From NCBI RefSeq assembly GCF_029931775.1, contig NC_079319.1, positions 99,183,171 to 99,247,170 of the forward strand: 64,000 nucleotides of DNA, in the 5' to 3' direction. The stretch comes from Euleptes europaea. Its lineage: Eukaryota; Chordata; Lepidosauria; Squamata; Sphaerodactylidae. The translations under genes and the position numbers were made by a program. The notes below the pieces were generated by a model, which was not told the DNA's origin, made no database searches, and saw nothing but the letters and a program-made list of their open reading frames with translations. How positions within the stretch are numbered: the stretch's first letter is position 1; the number at the start of each line of letters is the position of its first letter. Below, piece by piece: positions 44,111 through 57,820 of this stretch.

Positions 44111-44480
44111 AAGGCTGCAATCCTGAAGGGGGGGTGAAGCTCCTTAGGAGCCGGCGTAACCCTGTGCCAGTATAAGTGCCCCTTTAGCTCAGGAAAAGGG
44201 GCACTGACACCATCCTGGGGGCAAACACGACGGCATTGGGGAACCACAGAACTGTGCCAGCCCCTGCAGCCAGCGCAGCCACAGTGGCAGGGAATTCCCG
44301 GAAGGGAAAGCCCACCCCAACTGGGGGGGGGGGCTTCCTGGGGCATTCCAAGGGGTGGAGCTGATGTTAGTCAGTTTCCAAACCCCTTTAGCCCCAGGGA
44401 CGCCCCCTCAAGCTGCGGCATTGCCACACCGCCTTTTTTGGTGGCGTAGCCTCGCCTTGCTCTATGGGGGCATTTTCACT
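44110..44480 (+). repeat. GC-rich repeat of unknown class
   Basis: GC-rich block (GGAGCCGGCGTAACCC, CGTAGCCTCGCC, CTCTATGGGGG). A related phrase in the opposite orientation occurs at 51,564-51,747, beyond the other end of element D. I cannot name the family. Confidence 0.4.
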
Positions 44481-44760
44481 TTTTAATTTTAAAAATGCTT
44501 TTTTTCTTCCTCAGGAATGGGGGTGTATGTCACAAAACCTTCCAGTATCCATTTAATTTTTGCTTCTCTATCCTCCATACTGATGAATTATTAAATTTGC
44601 ATATGCTTATGTGTCTATGTTTTCAGGCCATTATGGGTAAAATAAATAAATAATAACCACTTCTATGGGTACCTAAACAGCCCATTGCTGAGCTGATGGC
44701 GTACGTGGACGGCGGGGAAGAGGCGCAGGTGCGCCTCCTCCTAAGCCGTTTCGCATTCGC

Positions 44761-45091
44761 TGTAAGCACTTGGTCCATAGAAAACCGGAAATCACACCAG
44801 GAGACTCAGTAGTCAAAACGAGTAGGTTTACTGGTAACATAGGGAAGCAGAGCTTAGAGGTCCTAAGACAGCAATGGGGGGAAATGGCATGCACTTGATA
44901 ATATAAGAACATTAGAAAAAAGCGTTCAGCAATACAGTCTCATGAGATCACTTTCAACAGCCTAGAGGCGCCACAGCTCCCACGGGCATCTGCTAGCTTC
45001 AAAAGGAACAGGAATGCAGTATTGGGAAAACAGTCCTTGAGCAGTCTGTGAGAAAACGAAACTATCTGAGACACAGCGAGTAGGCCTGACA
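44761..45091 (-). repeat. 3' LTR of element D
   Basis: 331 bp, same ends as 51,233-51,563, with about nine differences between the two. Confidence 0.9.
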
Positions 45092-48000
45092 TTCTGCCCC
45101 ACTTAGGGCCCCCTCCCATCCTGGAAGGGGGACGGCTTATGGGGGTAGGCGATGTGGAAGGCGCGCACTAGGTGCGGGGTGGAGACATCTTGTGCACGAA
45201 GCCATTAATCATAGGCAGGAGGGAAGTGTTTCCAACGAACCAGGTATTGTAGAGAGCCGTGACGCATACGAGAGTCCAGGATCTTTGACACTTCAAAATG
45301 TTCCTCCCCCCCACATCACAGGGTGTTCAGGAGGCGGTTCCGGGTGCCAGTTTGAGGCGGCAACATGAGGTTTGAGGAGGCTGACATGGAAGACAGGATG
45401 GATACGCCTCAAAGTTTTAGGGAGGGTCAGTTCCACAGTGACTGGGTTAATTATCCGAGCCACAGGATACGGCCCCACGTACTTGGCACTGAGCTTATCA
45501 CATGGCTGGGAGGACCGTAGATTCTTGGTGGACAGGTGCACTAAGTCACCAACCTGGAAGTCTTTGCTGGGAGAGCGATGTTTATCAGCTTGAGCTTTAT
45601 ATTTGTGTTTGGTCCTTTCTAAATTCTTTACTAGCCAGGGCCAGGTGGTGTGGATAGCTTGAGCCCAAGAGGCTACATTATCACTTCCCTCCTCCCCAGC
45701 GACATCAACATGACCAATAGGACTGAAATCTTGACCATACACAGCATAAAAAGGACTGAAACCTGTAGATTGATGCACAGCATTATTGTAAGCATACTCA
45801 GCAAAAGGCAATAGTTCAACCCAATCATCTTGGTGATAATTGACATAAAAACGCAAATAGCATTCCAGTACAGCATTTACACGTTCAGTTTGCCCATCCG
45901 TTTGGGGGTCTAGACAAACCCTGTTCCACCCCCACCAATTTGAGAAAGGTTTTCCAAAACTTAGCTACGTAGGTCCCCCCGCAGTCGCTAATTATCTTAC
46001 ACGGAAAGGAATGCAAACGGAAAACATGTGACACAAAGAGGCCAGCCAACTTTGGGGCGGAGGGTATGCCCGCACATGGAACCAGATGTACCTGTTTGGA
46101 AAACAAGTCAGTAATAACCCATAGAACGGTTTTTCCTTCACTGAGTGGGAGATCAGTCATAAAATCCATAGCAATCACTTCCCAGGGCTTGGTGGGAACC
46201 CCCAGCGGTTGCAACAGTCCAGGGGGCTTACCTTGGGATCATTTGACAGTGGCACAGATGGGACAGCTGCGAATGAAGGAATCCACATCAGTACGCATGC
46301 CTGCCCACCAAAACTGCCTGCGCAACAAGTGAAGGGTTTTTAAGAATCCAAAGTGTCCTGTCGTTTTGGCTCCATGGGCCATTTGCAGGACCTCTTTCCG
46401 AAGTATTTTAGGCACGTACAATCTCGAGTCCTTGTACCAACAACCACCCCGTTCTAGCAGGCCCGAGGACAGTGCCTGAGCAGTGCGTTCGGCGAGGCAC
46501 TGAGCACGAAGGGAGTCCAGGAAGGAGTCGGGTAGGATCACCCCCCCACCGAGGGGGGTGCAGCAGGAGCTGTCGGCAGTGGCGATGGGGTGGAGGGGAG
46601 GATTGGTTGATGTGGGGCGCTGGGTGTAGGTGGCATGGGTGGGTCCGGAGAGGGAGTTGGTTCCCTCTTGACAGATGCTCTGCTGTCCGCTGCTTGGGGC
46701 TAGGATTGGAGCAGAGTTTGGGACTGAGTCTGTACAGCTAGAACTGGTAGAGCTTCCCTTTGCGCTGAAGTGAATAAGGAGACCGTAGGACAGTCAATTT
46801 TCACTGGATACTGGGGGAGCCTGGAAAGAGCATCAGCTAGCATGTTTTGCTTTCCAGGCACATGCTTGAGTACAAAACGGAATTGAGCAAAGAAGTCTTC
46901 CCAAAGCTGCTGCTTCGCGGACAGTTTATGGGCCCCCGTGAGAGCCTCTAGATTTTTGTGATTGGTCCAGACTTCAAAGGGGGCCCTGGAACCTTCCAGA
47001 AACTGCCTCCACGTAGTGAGGGCATGATGGACGGCTGCAGCTTCTTTTTCCCAAATTGGCCAGCTCAGTTGGGAGTGCACAAATTTCTTTGAGAAAGAAG
47101 CACAGGGGCAAAGAAGACCATCCGGTCCTCTTTGCAAAAGAGCCCCCCCCCCCATAGCTACATCAGACGCATCTACTTGCTCAATAAACATTTGGTCTGG
47201 ATCGGGATGCTGCAGCACAGGTTCAGAAGTGAAAAGCCACTTGAGAGTTGCAAAAGCAGTTTGACATTGATCAGTCCAATGCACCTTGGCGGTGGGCAAC
47301 GCGGCAGAGACCCCTTTACCCTTAGTCTTAAGGAGGTCGGTGAGTGGCAGTGCCACCTGAGCAAAGTTGGGAATGAAACCACGGTAAAAATTGGCAAAGC
47401 CGAGAAATTGCTGCACCTGCTTGCGGATGGAGGGAGGAGCCCAATCAAGTACGGATTGTATCTTAGCAGGGTCCATGGTGAGGTCCTGATGTGAGACTAT
47501 GTATCCCAAGAAGGTTAATTGTTTCTGGTGGAACTCACACTTAGACAACTTAGCGTAGAACTGATTGTTTCTGAGACGTTGTAACACTTCGCAGACCAGA
47601 GTAATATGCTCATCCATGGAATTAGAGTAAATAAGGATATCATCAAGATAAACTACCATGCCCCAATATAATAAATCATGGAGGACCTCGTTAATGAGTT
47701 GCATGAAGACCCCCGGGACCCCTTTTAACCCGAAAGGCATCACCAGAAATTCATACATTCCGAAGCAGCTAGAAAAGGCTGTGAGGGGTTCGTCCCTGTC
47801 ACGAATTCGGACTCGGTAATACTCTTCAACCAAGTCCAGTTTGGTGAAAATGCACCCCTCCCTACGTTGTCCCAAGATGTCAGAGATCAGCGGAATGGGG
47901 TAGGCATTGGCTTGGGTGACTGCGATGAGTTTTCAAAAGTCAATGCACAAGCGCAAGGCACCCGTCTTCTTACGGACAAAGAAAGCAGGGGCTGAGTTGG

Positions 48001-51000
48001 GAGCAGCTGATGGCCGAATGAACCCCCGAGCAAGATTTTTGTCTAGAAAGTCTCGCAGCATGGCATGTTCGGAAACGCTCATAGGGTAAATCTTGCTTTT
48101 AGTCAGTTTGCAGTCTCCCACTACTTCAATCGCACAGTCCGTAGTACGATGGGGGGTAATGCATCGCATTCTTTTACATCAAAAACATCCGCAAAGTCTC
48201 GGTATGCCTCGGGTAATTGGGTCGACGGTAGAGCATCGGAGGCTAAGGCTGAGGCAGGTGGAAGATCAACCGAGACCTCGTGTCAATGTTGGTCACACTT
48301 AGGGTTGGTAAAGGCAATAGTGTCAGCCTCCCAGTCTATGGAAGGACTGTGCCCTTTGAGCCAGTTAATTCCTAAAATGACTTCGTATCGGACTGGAGCA
48401 ATGGTAAAGTCTATCTGCTCCCAATGGGAACCGATGCCCATCGCTACTCCCCGTGTGAGACGGTCGACCGGCCCCCCCTTAAAGTGGCTACTGTCCATTT
48501 GGGTGAATTGGACGGGAGCCGGTAGGTTTTCGGACTTGACTTGTAGAGCTGCAAATGTGGCCTCATTGATTAAAGAGCTCCCGCAGCCTGAATCTATGAG
48601 GGATTTGACACGTAACTGGGGGCCCTTCTTATAGTGTTGTTACACTACGTCCACATACACAGTATTTTCTACTTCACTCACCATGACAGGAGCCTTGGGT
48701 TTTGCAGGGGTTTCTGCAGGGGTCTGTGGGGACGCTCCACTCACCACAGACCATGTCCGTTTTTTGACAGGTCGAGAGGAGATTCCAGATTTAGAGCTGG
48801 GGAATTCCATTGATGATCTTCATAGGAAGAAGGAGAACTGTCCCCCACTGGGGCACTTGTAATCCGGGACCCTACGGGGTCGATGGGTGCAGGGAGACTA
48901 GACGATTCTTCGACGTGATGTGCAGAGGGTGTGGGTCTTCCCGGTGCTGTGGGTGGCCGCGGTGCCTCTGCGTTGAGGTCGTCCTCGAGTTCAAGGCGGT
49001 ATGCCCAGTCGATGGGGCTCTGGACGTTGAGGACAAGCCGCCGCAAAGTGGCCCATAACACTGCAAACGAGACAGGCTCCTCGCTGGAATTGGGACTCGC
49101 GATCCAGAGGGAGTCAGGTTGGTCTCCGCGGGTTGGGAGTCGAAGGTTTGGGGGGAGGTTTTTGACTGCCCCTCTCTTTGGCCCGATTTCGGACCAGGGA
49201 AACGAACTGTCGGCGACTTTCTACTTCCTCGGCCAGTAGAATCCAATCCTCCAGGGTATCTGGGTCACCTCGCATATAAGACCAGTTCAAAATGTCCGGG
49301 TGCAAAGCTTCTCGGAAGTACTGGATAAGGGTAGCTTCGGGCCAGTCCACTACTTTACTTGCAAGTCGTTGGAATTCATCTGCGAATTCCCGAACTGGAG
49401 AGGAGCCTTGCCTGAGTTGCAAAAGTTCCACTTTGGCTCTCTCTCCCATGAAGGGATCCTCAAAGCGCCTCCTCAAGGCAAACATGAAATTGTTGAGGGA
49501 GCGAATGGATTGGGATCGCGTATCGAACTGGAGAATCATCCAATCGGCAGCTTTATCCGTTAGCAGGGAGGCAACGAAACGAACGAGGCTATCTTCGGTA
49601 GGGAAGAATTGTCTTTGCTCCCTCATATAACTATCCACATGATGTAAAAAATGGGGCAAAGTGTCAACTGAGCCGTCATAAGTAATCTTCAACTTCAGTT
49701 GCCTCCATGGCATTGGGGGTACAGGTGGGTATCCAGGACCAGGAGCTCCTGGTAACCCCGGCGCTCCCAGTAGTACGGGTAAGGCAGGTGCAACAGGCCC
49801 TCCGCTGGGTGTTGCGGGGCCTCCACCAGGAACAATGGGTCCTCCACCAGGAGCAACGGGACCCCCGCCAGGAGCTGCGGGTCCTCCTCCAGGAGGAACC
49901 ACCGGCGCAGCTGGTTGCTGCGGCGGTTGTTGCGGTGGCTGCTGTGGTGGCTGCTGCGGCATCACAGGAGCCTGGGTAACGGGCGCAGTTTGTTGAGTCC
50001 GTTGTAACTGGTCCTTGTCACTGAGTACCAGGGTCAGTTGATCCTGTAAGCGCGCCACCTGCTCCATAAGGTCCAGATTTTGGTTTCGCAGCAAAAACAT
50101 CTCGTCGCCTGTGCTGCCGTCACAGCGGGACTGGCTGACCCGCAGATTAGTGGCCCAGCGAGACTCCCCACCGTATAAATCCTCCTCGTCAGAATTGTCT
50201 AGCACCTCGGGCAAAGACCCCACCAACCTGTGGGAGCGTTGAATGCTACGCAATGGGACGAAAGACGGGGAGAACGGGGGCAATTCATAGGGTTGTCGGG
50301 GGCGTGCGCCGGCCCGCGCCCGTTCAGCAGCTAAGCGTTCCCTCTCCTCCTGTTCAGCCCGAGCTTTTGCCGCTGTCCGTGCCTGCTCCTCTGCTCTGTT
50401 GTGCTCGGCCAGGGCCTGGTCGGCTTCCAGCTTGGTGGTCAGTGCCGTGGTAACAAGAGGAAGGGCCTCCTGTTCCAAAGTGTAGAGGAGTTCAGCGCGA
50501 TCTGTCAGATCCAACATCGGCTGGATCTGTACCGCCAAGGCCGCTGCATCAATACCGAAGTCAGGAGTCAGATGCTTTGTGAGTTCAGCCACTGAAATAG
50601 TGGCTGCAGTTTGGCCCTGAAAAAGCGCAGCCACCCGTGTGGCCACCGCTTTCGCCTCCGCTTGGCAGAGCTCGGGGGCTGGTGTGGCCAGGGTTGCCAT
50701 GTCTGAAGACCTCGCAGAACAGATCGGGACCGCAGTCAGAGTCGTTTGCGTTCCACCGGCAGTTAGTCCGGCCAATAGGCTAGTCAACAATTGTAAATCC
50801 TCTGCCGCCAATCGAGCATCCTCCACCAACCAGTCGAGGGTGTGGAGGTCTTGGCAGGCACTGGCATCCGCGATGTCGGACGTCCAGGGGACCGTCGCGG
50901 CTAGAGAACGCCACTGAGCACGACCAAGTCCAGTCAGGCGATTAACTTCCGCATCAGTACGATGTAGTTCAGCTATAACGTCCTGTACGAGCTCGGGGTC

Positions 51001-51232
51001 GTCAGCTGCCGTTCCTAAGGGAAGGGACCAAGGATGGAAGCCTTCCAGGGCTCCTAGCAGGAACCCACCACCCGGGGAACAGATCCGTTCTCACCCGGGC
51101 CCGGGCGAACCGCTCGGGGCTCCAGCCACGGGTAGGTCACTCGGAGAGCGTCGTCCTAGCTCCAATCCGAGTGGCAGGCGAACCCTCCGGGGGTCTAGCC
51201 TGACAGATGAAAGAGATTGATTGCTGTCTTAA

Positions 51233-51563
51233 TGTAAGCACTTGGTCCATAGAAAACCAGAAGTCACACCAGGAGACTCAGTAGTCAAAAAGAGTAGGTT
51301 TACTGGTAACATAGGGAAGCAGAGCTTAGAGGTCCTAAGACAGCAATGGGGGGAAATGGCATGCACTTGATAATATAAGAACATTAGAAAAAAGCGTTCA
51401 GCAAGACAGTCTCATGAGATCACTTTCAACAGCCTAGAGGCGCCACAGCTCCCAATGGCACCTGCTAGCTTCAAAAGGAACAGGAATGCAGTATTGGGAA
51501 AACAGTCCTTGAGCAGTCTGTGAGAAAACAAAACTATCTGAGACACAGCGAGTACGCCTGACA
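51233..51563 (-). repeat. 5' LTR of element D
   Basis: 331 bp. It is followed on its outer side by an A-rich stretch and the GC-rich repeat at 51,564. Confidence 0.9.
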
Positions 51564-51747
51564 AAACAAAAAAAAGCAGTCTCACAGCTTTTTTTTTTTT
51601 TGTTTAAACGGGGCCTTTCACCCCATAGAGAACAGTGAGGCTGCGCCTGCTAAAAAGCAGGCACAGCAACGCTGTTCCTGGCTCTGGTGTACTGGCGCGA
51701 ATGGGGACAGGACGCCGCCTAACCGGCGGCTCCTCCCCCTAGCCTGC
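51564..51747 (-). repeat. GC-rich segment between elements D and E
   Basis: Contains a T-run and a block whose reverse complement (GCGCAGCCTCACTG, CTCTATGGGG) resembles 44,430-44,470. It replaces the missing end of element E. Confidence 0.45.
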
Positions 51748-54700
51748 CCCAGGAGCGCAGATTTCTGGTGGAAAGATATACTAAGTCCCCAACTTGGAAG
51801 TCCTTACTGGGGGAGCGATGCTTATCAGCTTGCGCTTTATACTTGCGTTTGGCTCGGCCCAGGTTGCTAATCAGCCAGGGCCAAGTAGTACGGAGGGCAT
51901 GCGCCCATAAGGCGACATCAGGATCCCCCTCCCCCTCAGACCCTTCCACAGGGGCAATAGGACCGAAGTCCTGACCATACACAGCATAGAAAGGGCTGAA
52001 GCCAGTAGATTGATGCACAGCATTATTGTAAGCATATTCTGCAAAAGGCAACAGCTCTACCCAGTCATCTTGGTGATAATTGACATAACAACGCAAATAG
52101 CATTCCAGTACAGCATTGACACGCTCAGTTTGCCCATCCGTTTGAGGATGGTAAGCACTAGACAACCCTTTCTCCACCCCCACTAACTTGAGAAAAGCTT
52201 TCCAAAATTTAGCAACAAAACTACTCCCGCGGTCGCAGATTATCTTGCGCGGAAATGAATGTAGCCGGAAGACATGTGACAGGAAGAGGTGGGCCAACTT
52301 GGGGGCGGAGGGAATACCCGGTAAGGGAACCAAATGTACCTGTTTGGAAAATAAGTCAGTAACAACCCATAGTACAGTTTTGCCCCCGCTAAGGGGGAGA
52401 TCCGTCATGAAATCCATGGCAATCACTTCCCAGGGTTTACTGGGGATTTCCAGCGGCTGCAGTAGTCCTGGGGGTTTGCCTTGAGAACATTTGACTGTGG
52501 CACAGATAGGGCAGCTGCGAATGAAGGAGTCCACATCAGAACGCATTCCCCCCCACCAAAACGGTCTGCGCAACAGATGAAGAGTTTTCAGGAACCCAAA
52601 GTGTCCCGCTGTTTTAGCTCCATGGGCTAACTGTAGAACTTCTCTTCGAAGTATTTTAGGCACGTATAGTTTTGAGTCTTTGTACCAACAACCACCTTGC
52701 TCGAGTACACCTTGGGGCAAGGTTTGGGCAGTGAGTTCGGCTAGGCACTGAGCCCAAAGGGAGTCCAGGAAGGTATTGGAGATGATCACCCCCTCTCCGT
52801 TTGTGGGAGAGGGTGAAGCAGGAGCTGGTGGTGGTGGAGGGGGAGGAGAGGCTGGTTGCTGTGGAGCGCTGGATACAGGTGGCGCAAGGGGGACAGGCGA
52901 GGGAGCCTGCTGGTTGGGGCTGGATACCTTGTCAGCTACGGTATGGTTCCCCTGCTTGCGCCGGGTTTGGGCCTGGGTTTGCACGACCAGTAGGGGTAGG
53001 GCTTCCCTTTGCGCCAGGGTAAACAACGAGTCTGTCGGCCGATCACGTTTTATTGGGTATTGAGGCAACCGGGATAGGGCATCTGCAAGCACGTTCTGTT
53101 TCCCGGGCACATGTTTGAGAACAAAACGGAATTGAGCAAAGAAGTCCGCCCAAAGCTGTTGTTTTGCGGACAATTTATGGGTCCCCGTGAGGGCAGCCAG
53201 ATTTTTGTGATCGGTCCAAACTTCAAAGGGGATCCCGGACCCCTCCAGAAATTGCCTCCACAGCGTAAGGGCATGGTGGACGGCTGATGCTTCCTTTTCC
53301 CAAATGGGCCAGTTTAGTTGGGAATGTGCAAACTTCTTGGAGAAGAAGGCACAGGGGTGCAGGAGACCGTCCGGTCCTCTCTGGAGTAGGGCCCCTCCCA
53401 TGGCTACGTCGGACGCATCGACCTGCACAATAAACATTTGGTTCGGATCTGGGTGCTGCAGGACCGGTTCAGAAGTGAAAAGCCGTTTGAGGGCTACAAA
53501 GGCAGATTGGCATTGATCCGTCCACAGTATTTTGGCCGAGGGCAACGTTGCAGAAATCCCTTTACCCTTTGTTTTCAGGAGGTCAGTGATTGGCAGCGCC
53601 ACTTGAGCAAAATTGGGAATGAAACCGCGGTAGAAGTTAGCAAAGCCCAGAAATTGCTGTACTTGTTTGCGGGTAGAGGGCGGAGTCCAGTCAAGTACCG
53701 ATTGGACTTTAGCGGGGTCCATGCTAAGGCCACGATGAGAGATTATGTACCCCAAAAAAGTTATCTGCTTTTGGTGAAATTCACATTTAGACAGTTTCGC
53801 ATAGAGCTGGTGGTTACGCAGTCGTTGCAAAACCTCTCTGACCAGAACAACATTTCCTCCATGGTTTTCGAATAAATAAGAATATCATCCAAATAAACTA
53901 CCACGCCGCGGTACAGTAAATCATGGAGGATTTCGTTAATGAGTTGCATGAAGACCCCCGGGGGCCCCTTCAATCCGAAAGGCATCACAAGAAATTCATA
54001 CATTCCAAAACAGCTAGAGAAGGCGGTGAGGGGTTCGTCCCCCTCACGAATACGGATGCGATAATAAGCTTCCACCAAGTCCAACTTGGAGAAAACGCGA
54101 CCCTCCTGTAATTGCCCCATGATATCTGAGATCAACGGTATGGGGTAGGCGTTGGCTTGGGTAACTGCATTAAGTTTTCGGAAGTCAATGCATAAACGCA
54201 GGTCACCCTCCTTTTTCCGGACAAAGAACTCTGGGGCCGAGTTGGCAGCGTTTGATGGCCGAATGAACCCTCGAGCGAAATTTTTGTCCAAAAAGTCCCG
54301 TAACACAGCGCGTTCGGAAACGCTCATGGGGTAAATCTTGCTTTTAGTCAGTGTGCAGTCTTTAACTACTTCAATGGCACAGTCAGTGGTACGATGGGGG
54401 GCAAGGCGTCACATTCTTTAATATCAAAGACATCTGCAAAGTCTCTGTAGGCATCGGGTAAAGGCGGTGGCGATTCGGCATCGGAGGTTAAAGCCGGAGT
54501 GGGTGGAGACGTCACCGCGACTCCTTGTCGGTGCTGTTCGCACATAGGATTGGTAAAGGAAATAGTATCCGTTTCCCAGTCTATATAAGGACTATGGCCT
54601 TTGAGCCAATTAATCCCTAGGACAACTTCAAACCGAATGGGGGCTATGGTAAAGTCTATTTGTTCCCAATGGGAACCTATACCCATCGCTACTCCCTGTG

Positions 54701-56430
54701 TGCGATGATCGACTGGTCCCCCCTTAAAAGGGCTACCATCCATCTGGGCAAATTGGACGGGAGCGGCTAACGCCTCGGACTTGACTTTGAGAGCTGCGAA
54801 TGTGGTTTCACTAATTAAAGTGCGACCGCAGCCAGAGTCAATAAGTGCCTTGACAGGTAGTTGGGGACCCCCTTTATAGTGTTGCAACACTGCGTCCACA
54901 TACACCGTATTTTCTACTTCTCTCACCTTCATCGGTTTTGTGGGTTTTGCAGGAGAAACTGCAGGGGTCTGTGGGGACGTTCCATTCACCGCAGCCTGTG
55001 ACCGGTTATTTGACAGGTCAAGAGGCGAGTCCAGGTTTAGCGCTGGGGTAACCTGGAGATGATCCCCGTCCGAAGATGGAGAATTGTCCCCCGCTGGGGC
55101 ACTTGTAATCCAAGACCCGGAGGGGTCTGTAGAAGTAGGAAGATCGGGAGAGTCTCTGAAATGAAGTGCAGAGGGTGTGAGCCGTCCCGGCGTTGTAGTG
55201 CGGGCGGCCGCGGTGCCTCTGCGTTGAGGTCGTCCCCGAGCTCGGGGCGATGTGTTCAGTCGAGGGAATTCCAGGCGTTGAGGACATGCTGAAACAAAGT
55301 GGTCCATAGCGCCGCAAACGAGACTGGCCCCCCTTTGGAATCGGGACTCGCGATCCTGAGGGGGTCGTGCTGATCTCCGCTGGCAGGGAGCGGAAGCTTT
55401 GGGGGGATGCTTCTGGCTTCCCCTCACCTTGGGTCGCTGACGGGGTAGTATCTCTGCCGAGCCGGCAAAAGAGATCTTCAGTTTGGGTGGTCTCCATGGA
55501 ACTGGAGGTAGTACGGGTGCTGGTGTAGATCCAAGGAACGGGGCCCCTGGCCTTCCTGGCGGCGGCAGGACGGGAGCTCCGGGGTCTCCTGGCGCCACAG
55601 GCACTGCTGGAGTTACTGGCAACACAGGCGCTCCGCCCAGAGGTGCCGCAGGTTGCTGCGGTTGAACCTGATCAGGAGTCCCTGGTTGTGGAGCTGGGGC
55701 CGAGCCATCCGGTACGGCTTGTATCTGCTGCAAGCAGTCGTTGTCGTGAAGCAAAAGGTGCATTTGATCCTGCAAGTGGGCCACTCAGTCTATGTGTTCC
55801 CGTTTGTGCTGTCGGAGCATATCCTCGCCCGCATCACCTAAGCGACGGGGCTGGCTGATTTGGAGGTTTGCAGCCCAGAGAGTTTCCTCATAGTGCAAGT
55901 CCTCTTTGACCCCCTTACAATCCGCCAAAACTTGATCCGCTTCAAGTTTGGTGGTCAGGGCCTCCTGCTCCCATGCCGAAATAGGTCCGGCTTGATCCGG
56001 AAGATCCAGTCACGGCTGGACCTGAACCGCTAAGCAGGATTGAGGACTCATTGCATGTTCCCACTTCAAGGCACCGAGTGTGGAGTGTAAGCACTTGTCC
56101 CAACGAAAACCAAAAGCCACACCAGGAGACTTAGTAGTCCAAAAGAGATGGTTTAATGGTATCACAGGGAAGCAGAGCATAGAAGTCCAAAGACAGCAGT
56201 GGGGGGAAATGGCATGCACTGGATAATATAAGAACATTAGACAAAAGCGTTCAGCAAGACAGTCTCATGAGATCACTTTCAACAGTCTGGAGGCACCACA
56301 GCTCCCACGGGCACCTGCTAGCTTCAAAGGGAACAGGAATGCAGTTTTGGGGAAACAGTCCTTGAACAGTCAGGGAAGGAAAGTCTGTGAGAAAACGAAA
56401 ATATCTGAGACACAGCGAGTAGGCCTGACA
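51748..56430 (-). mobile_element. Ty3/gypsy chromovirus E (reverse, broken, 3' end missing)
   Basis: 5' LTR at 56,086-56,430 (345 bp, same family as the D LTRs with a short extra segment). Next come a shortened gag region (56,085-55,000), protease (54,960-54,370), reverse transcriptase (54,330-53,500), RNase H, and integrase to about 51,748. The integrase end, chromodomain and 3' LTR are absent. A few breaks are visible. It is a sister of D rather than part of it. Confidence 0.85.
56086..56430 (-). repeat. 5' LTR of element E
   Basis: TGTCAGGCC to GCTTACA on the minus strand. Longer than the D LTRs by one short insertion near 56,370. Confidence 0.85.
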
Positions 56431-57329
56431 TGGAGGCCGTTTTATTTTTTTAACTCGCCTTATCAGTGGATCCTCTTACCGCGGAGAAACTGCGCTCTGG
56501 AGACGTCGTGGGAATCCTTCGGGTGAGTTGCAGTGGGAACATGCAAGGAAAGCCAGTGGAAGCCGGCGCCACAAATGGTAAGTGTGGACATGGCCCAGGT
56601 TACTCTTCATCCTTTAGGTGTGTGAAACCTTTACAAAAACCCATTTGCCTTTGTAAAGACTATGCTGGGAGTCCTGGGGCCTGAGGGGATAAATCCATGG
56701 GGGCTGTGAGCGAGGGCAGGAATTAAGTGAGATGGTGTGAAAAAGCTGGAAACGCTATATGATTCAGATCTGCTCAACCGGAAGAAAGAATGTGCTTGTA
56801 TTATTTTACAAACAAAGCAGTATTATTTTACTTGGTGGCAATTTCCAACATTATTGGTTAAAATGAGATTTGATTTTTTTTTTAATTCTTTTAGAAGAAA
56901 ATACCTTTCCTTTGGCTAACTTGCTCAAGAAATGCTTTATTTTCCCACAAAGGGCAGGGTTTTGTTGAAGAAAAAGATCAGCTTGTTCTGGCATACCAGC
57001 CAGAGTGGGTGTTTCAGCGGCTGTGCATTATTAATTCAAGAATCTAAGAATTAGTCGCAGATTAACCAGGAAATGCTTGTTTTCTGAAGACGATAAGGTA
57101 ACTATACCCTCTTTATTTCAAAATTTAGCTCAACTTGTATTCATTGCTTAATAATAGTTTAAAAATGAAATTGAATGGAAAGTTAAAACAAATTCAGTAA
57201 GTGTATGGAAAGTGACTGTACTTAACTTCTTATACACATCCTGTGAATGGTGGACAGGAGTGCATATGGAAGATTCAGTGGCAAACCCAGCTTTATTGTT
57301 GTTGTTGCTAACATTTGTGAGAAATGGTG
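56431..57329. other. No recognised gene or repeat
   Basis: A GC-rich stretch at 56,460-56,600 holds two donor-like sites (GGGTGAGT near 56,520 and TGGTAAGT near 56,577). The rest is AT-rich. It may be a repeat or an untranslated exon, but nothing decides this. Confidence 0.3.
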
Positions 57330-57560
57330 ACAGCCAGTGTGGTGTAGTGGTTAGTGTGTTGATCTAGGATGTGGGAGACTCAGGTTTGAATACCCACTCT
57401 GACCTGGAAGCTTGCTAGGTGATCTTGGGCCAGTCACATACTCTCCACCTGTCCTACCTTACTGAGTTGTTGTGAGAATAAATGGAGGAAAGGAGAATGA
57501 TGTGAACTGCTTTGAGTCGCCATTGAAGAGAAAGGAGGGGTATCATTGAAGCAAATAAGT
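57330..57560 (+). repeat. tRNA-derived SINE
   Basis: Head AGCCAGTGTGGTGTAGTGG with AGGTTTGAATACCCACTC (B box) and the CTTGGGCCAGTCACA body. A poorly kept tail ends near AAATAAGTAAGT. Confidence 0.75.
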
Positions 57561-57820
57561 AAGTGGTCCTTAAGCTGCTAACTTATGCATTTAGAGATGG
57601 GATGTATGTTTAAATTGGAGGATATAAATTAAACAGTGATCAAACTCCATAGCAACAAGCCCTCTCAAATGTCTCTAAGTACAGCGTAAACCTCTGGCTA
57701 ACAGTCAGTTAAACAAAACAAAAGTCCAGAGGCACCAGACTGTGTGTATTGTTAATGTTAAGTGCTGTCAAGTCGCTTCAGACTCATGGCGATCTTATGA
57801 ATCGATGTCCTCCAAACGAG

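Larger units (their letters stand above)
44761..51563 (-). mobile_element. Ty3/gypsy chromovirus D (reverse, near full length, broken)
   Basis: Two 331-bp LTRs (44,761-45,091 and 51,233-51,563; TGTCAGGCC to GCTTACA on the minus strand) differ at about nine positions. Between them on the minus strand lie gag (50,829-48,740, with a proline/glycine-rich repeat and a zinc-knuckle region), protease (to about 48,280), reverse transcriptase and RNase H (48,170-46,700) and integrase (46,540-45,290). The coding region has several breaks. LTR divergence makes it clearly older than C. The bases next to the two LTRs do not match, so no target duplication is seen. Confidence 0.9.

Noticed and set aside
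49707-49979. Plus-strand valine/glutamine-rich frame
   Set aside because: It is the antisense of the proline/glycine repeat in gag of element D.
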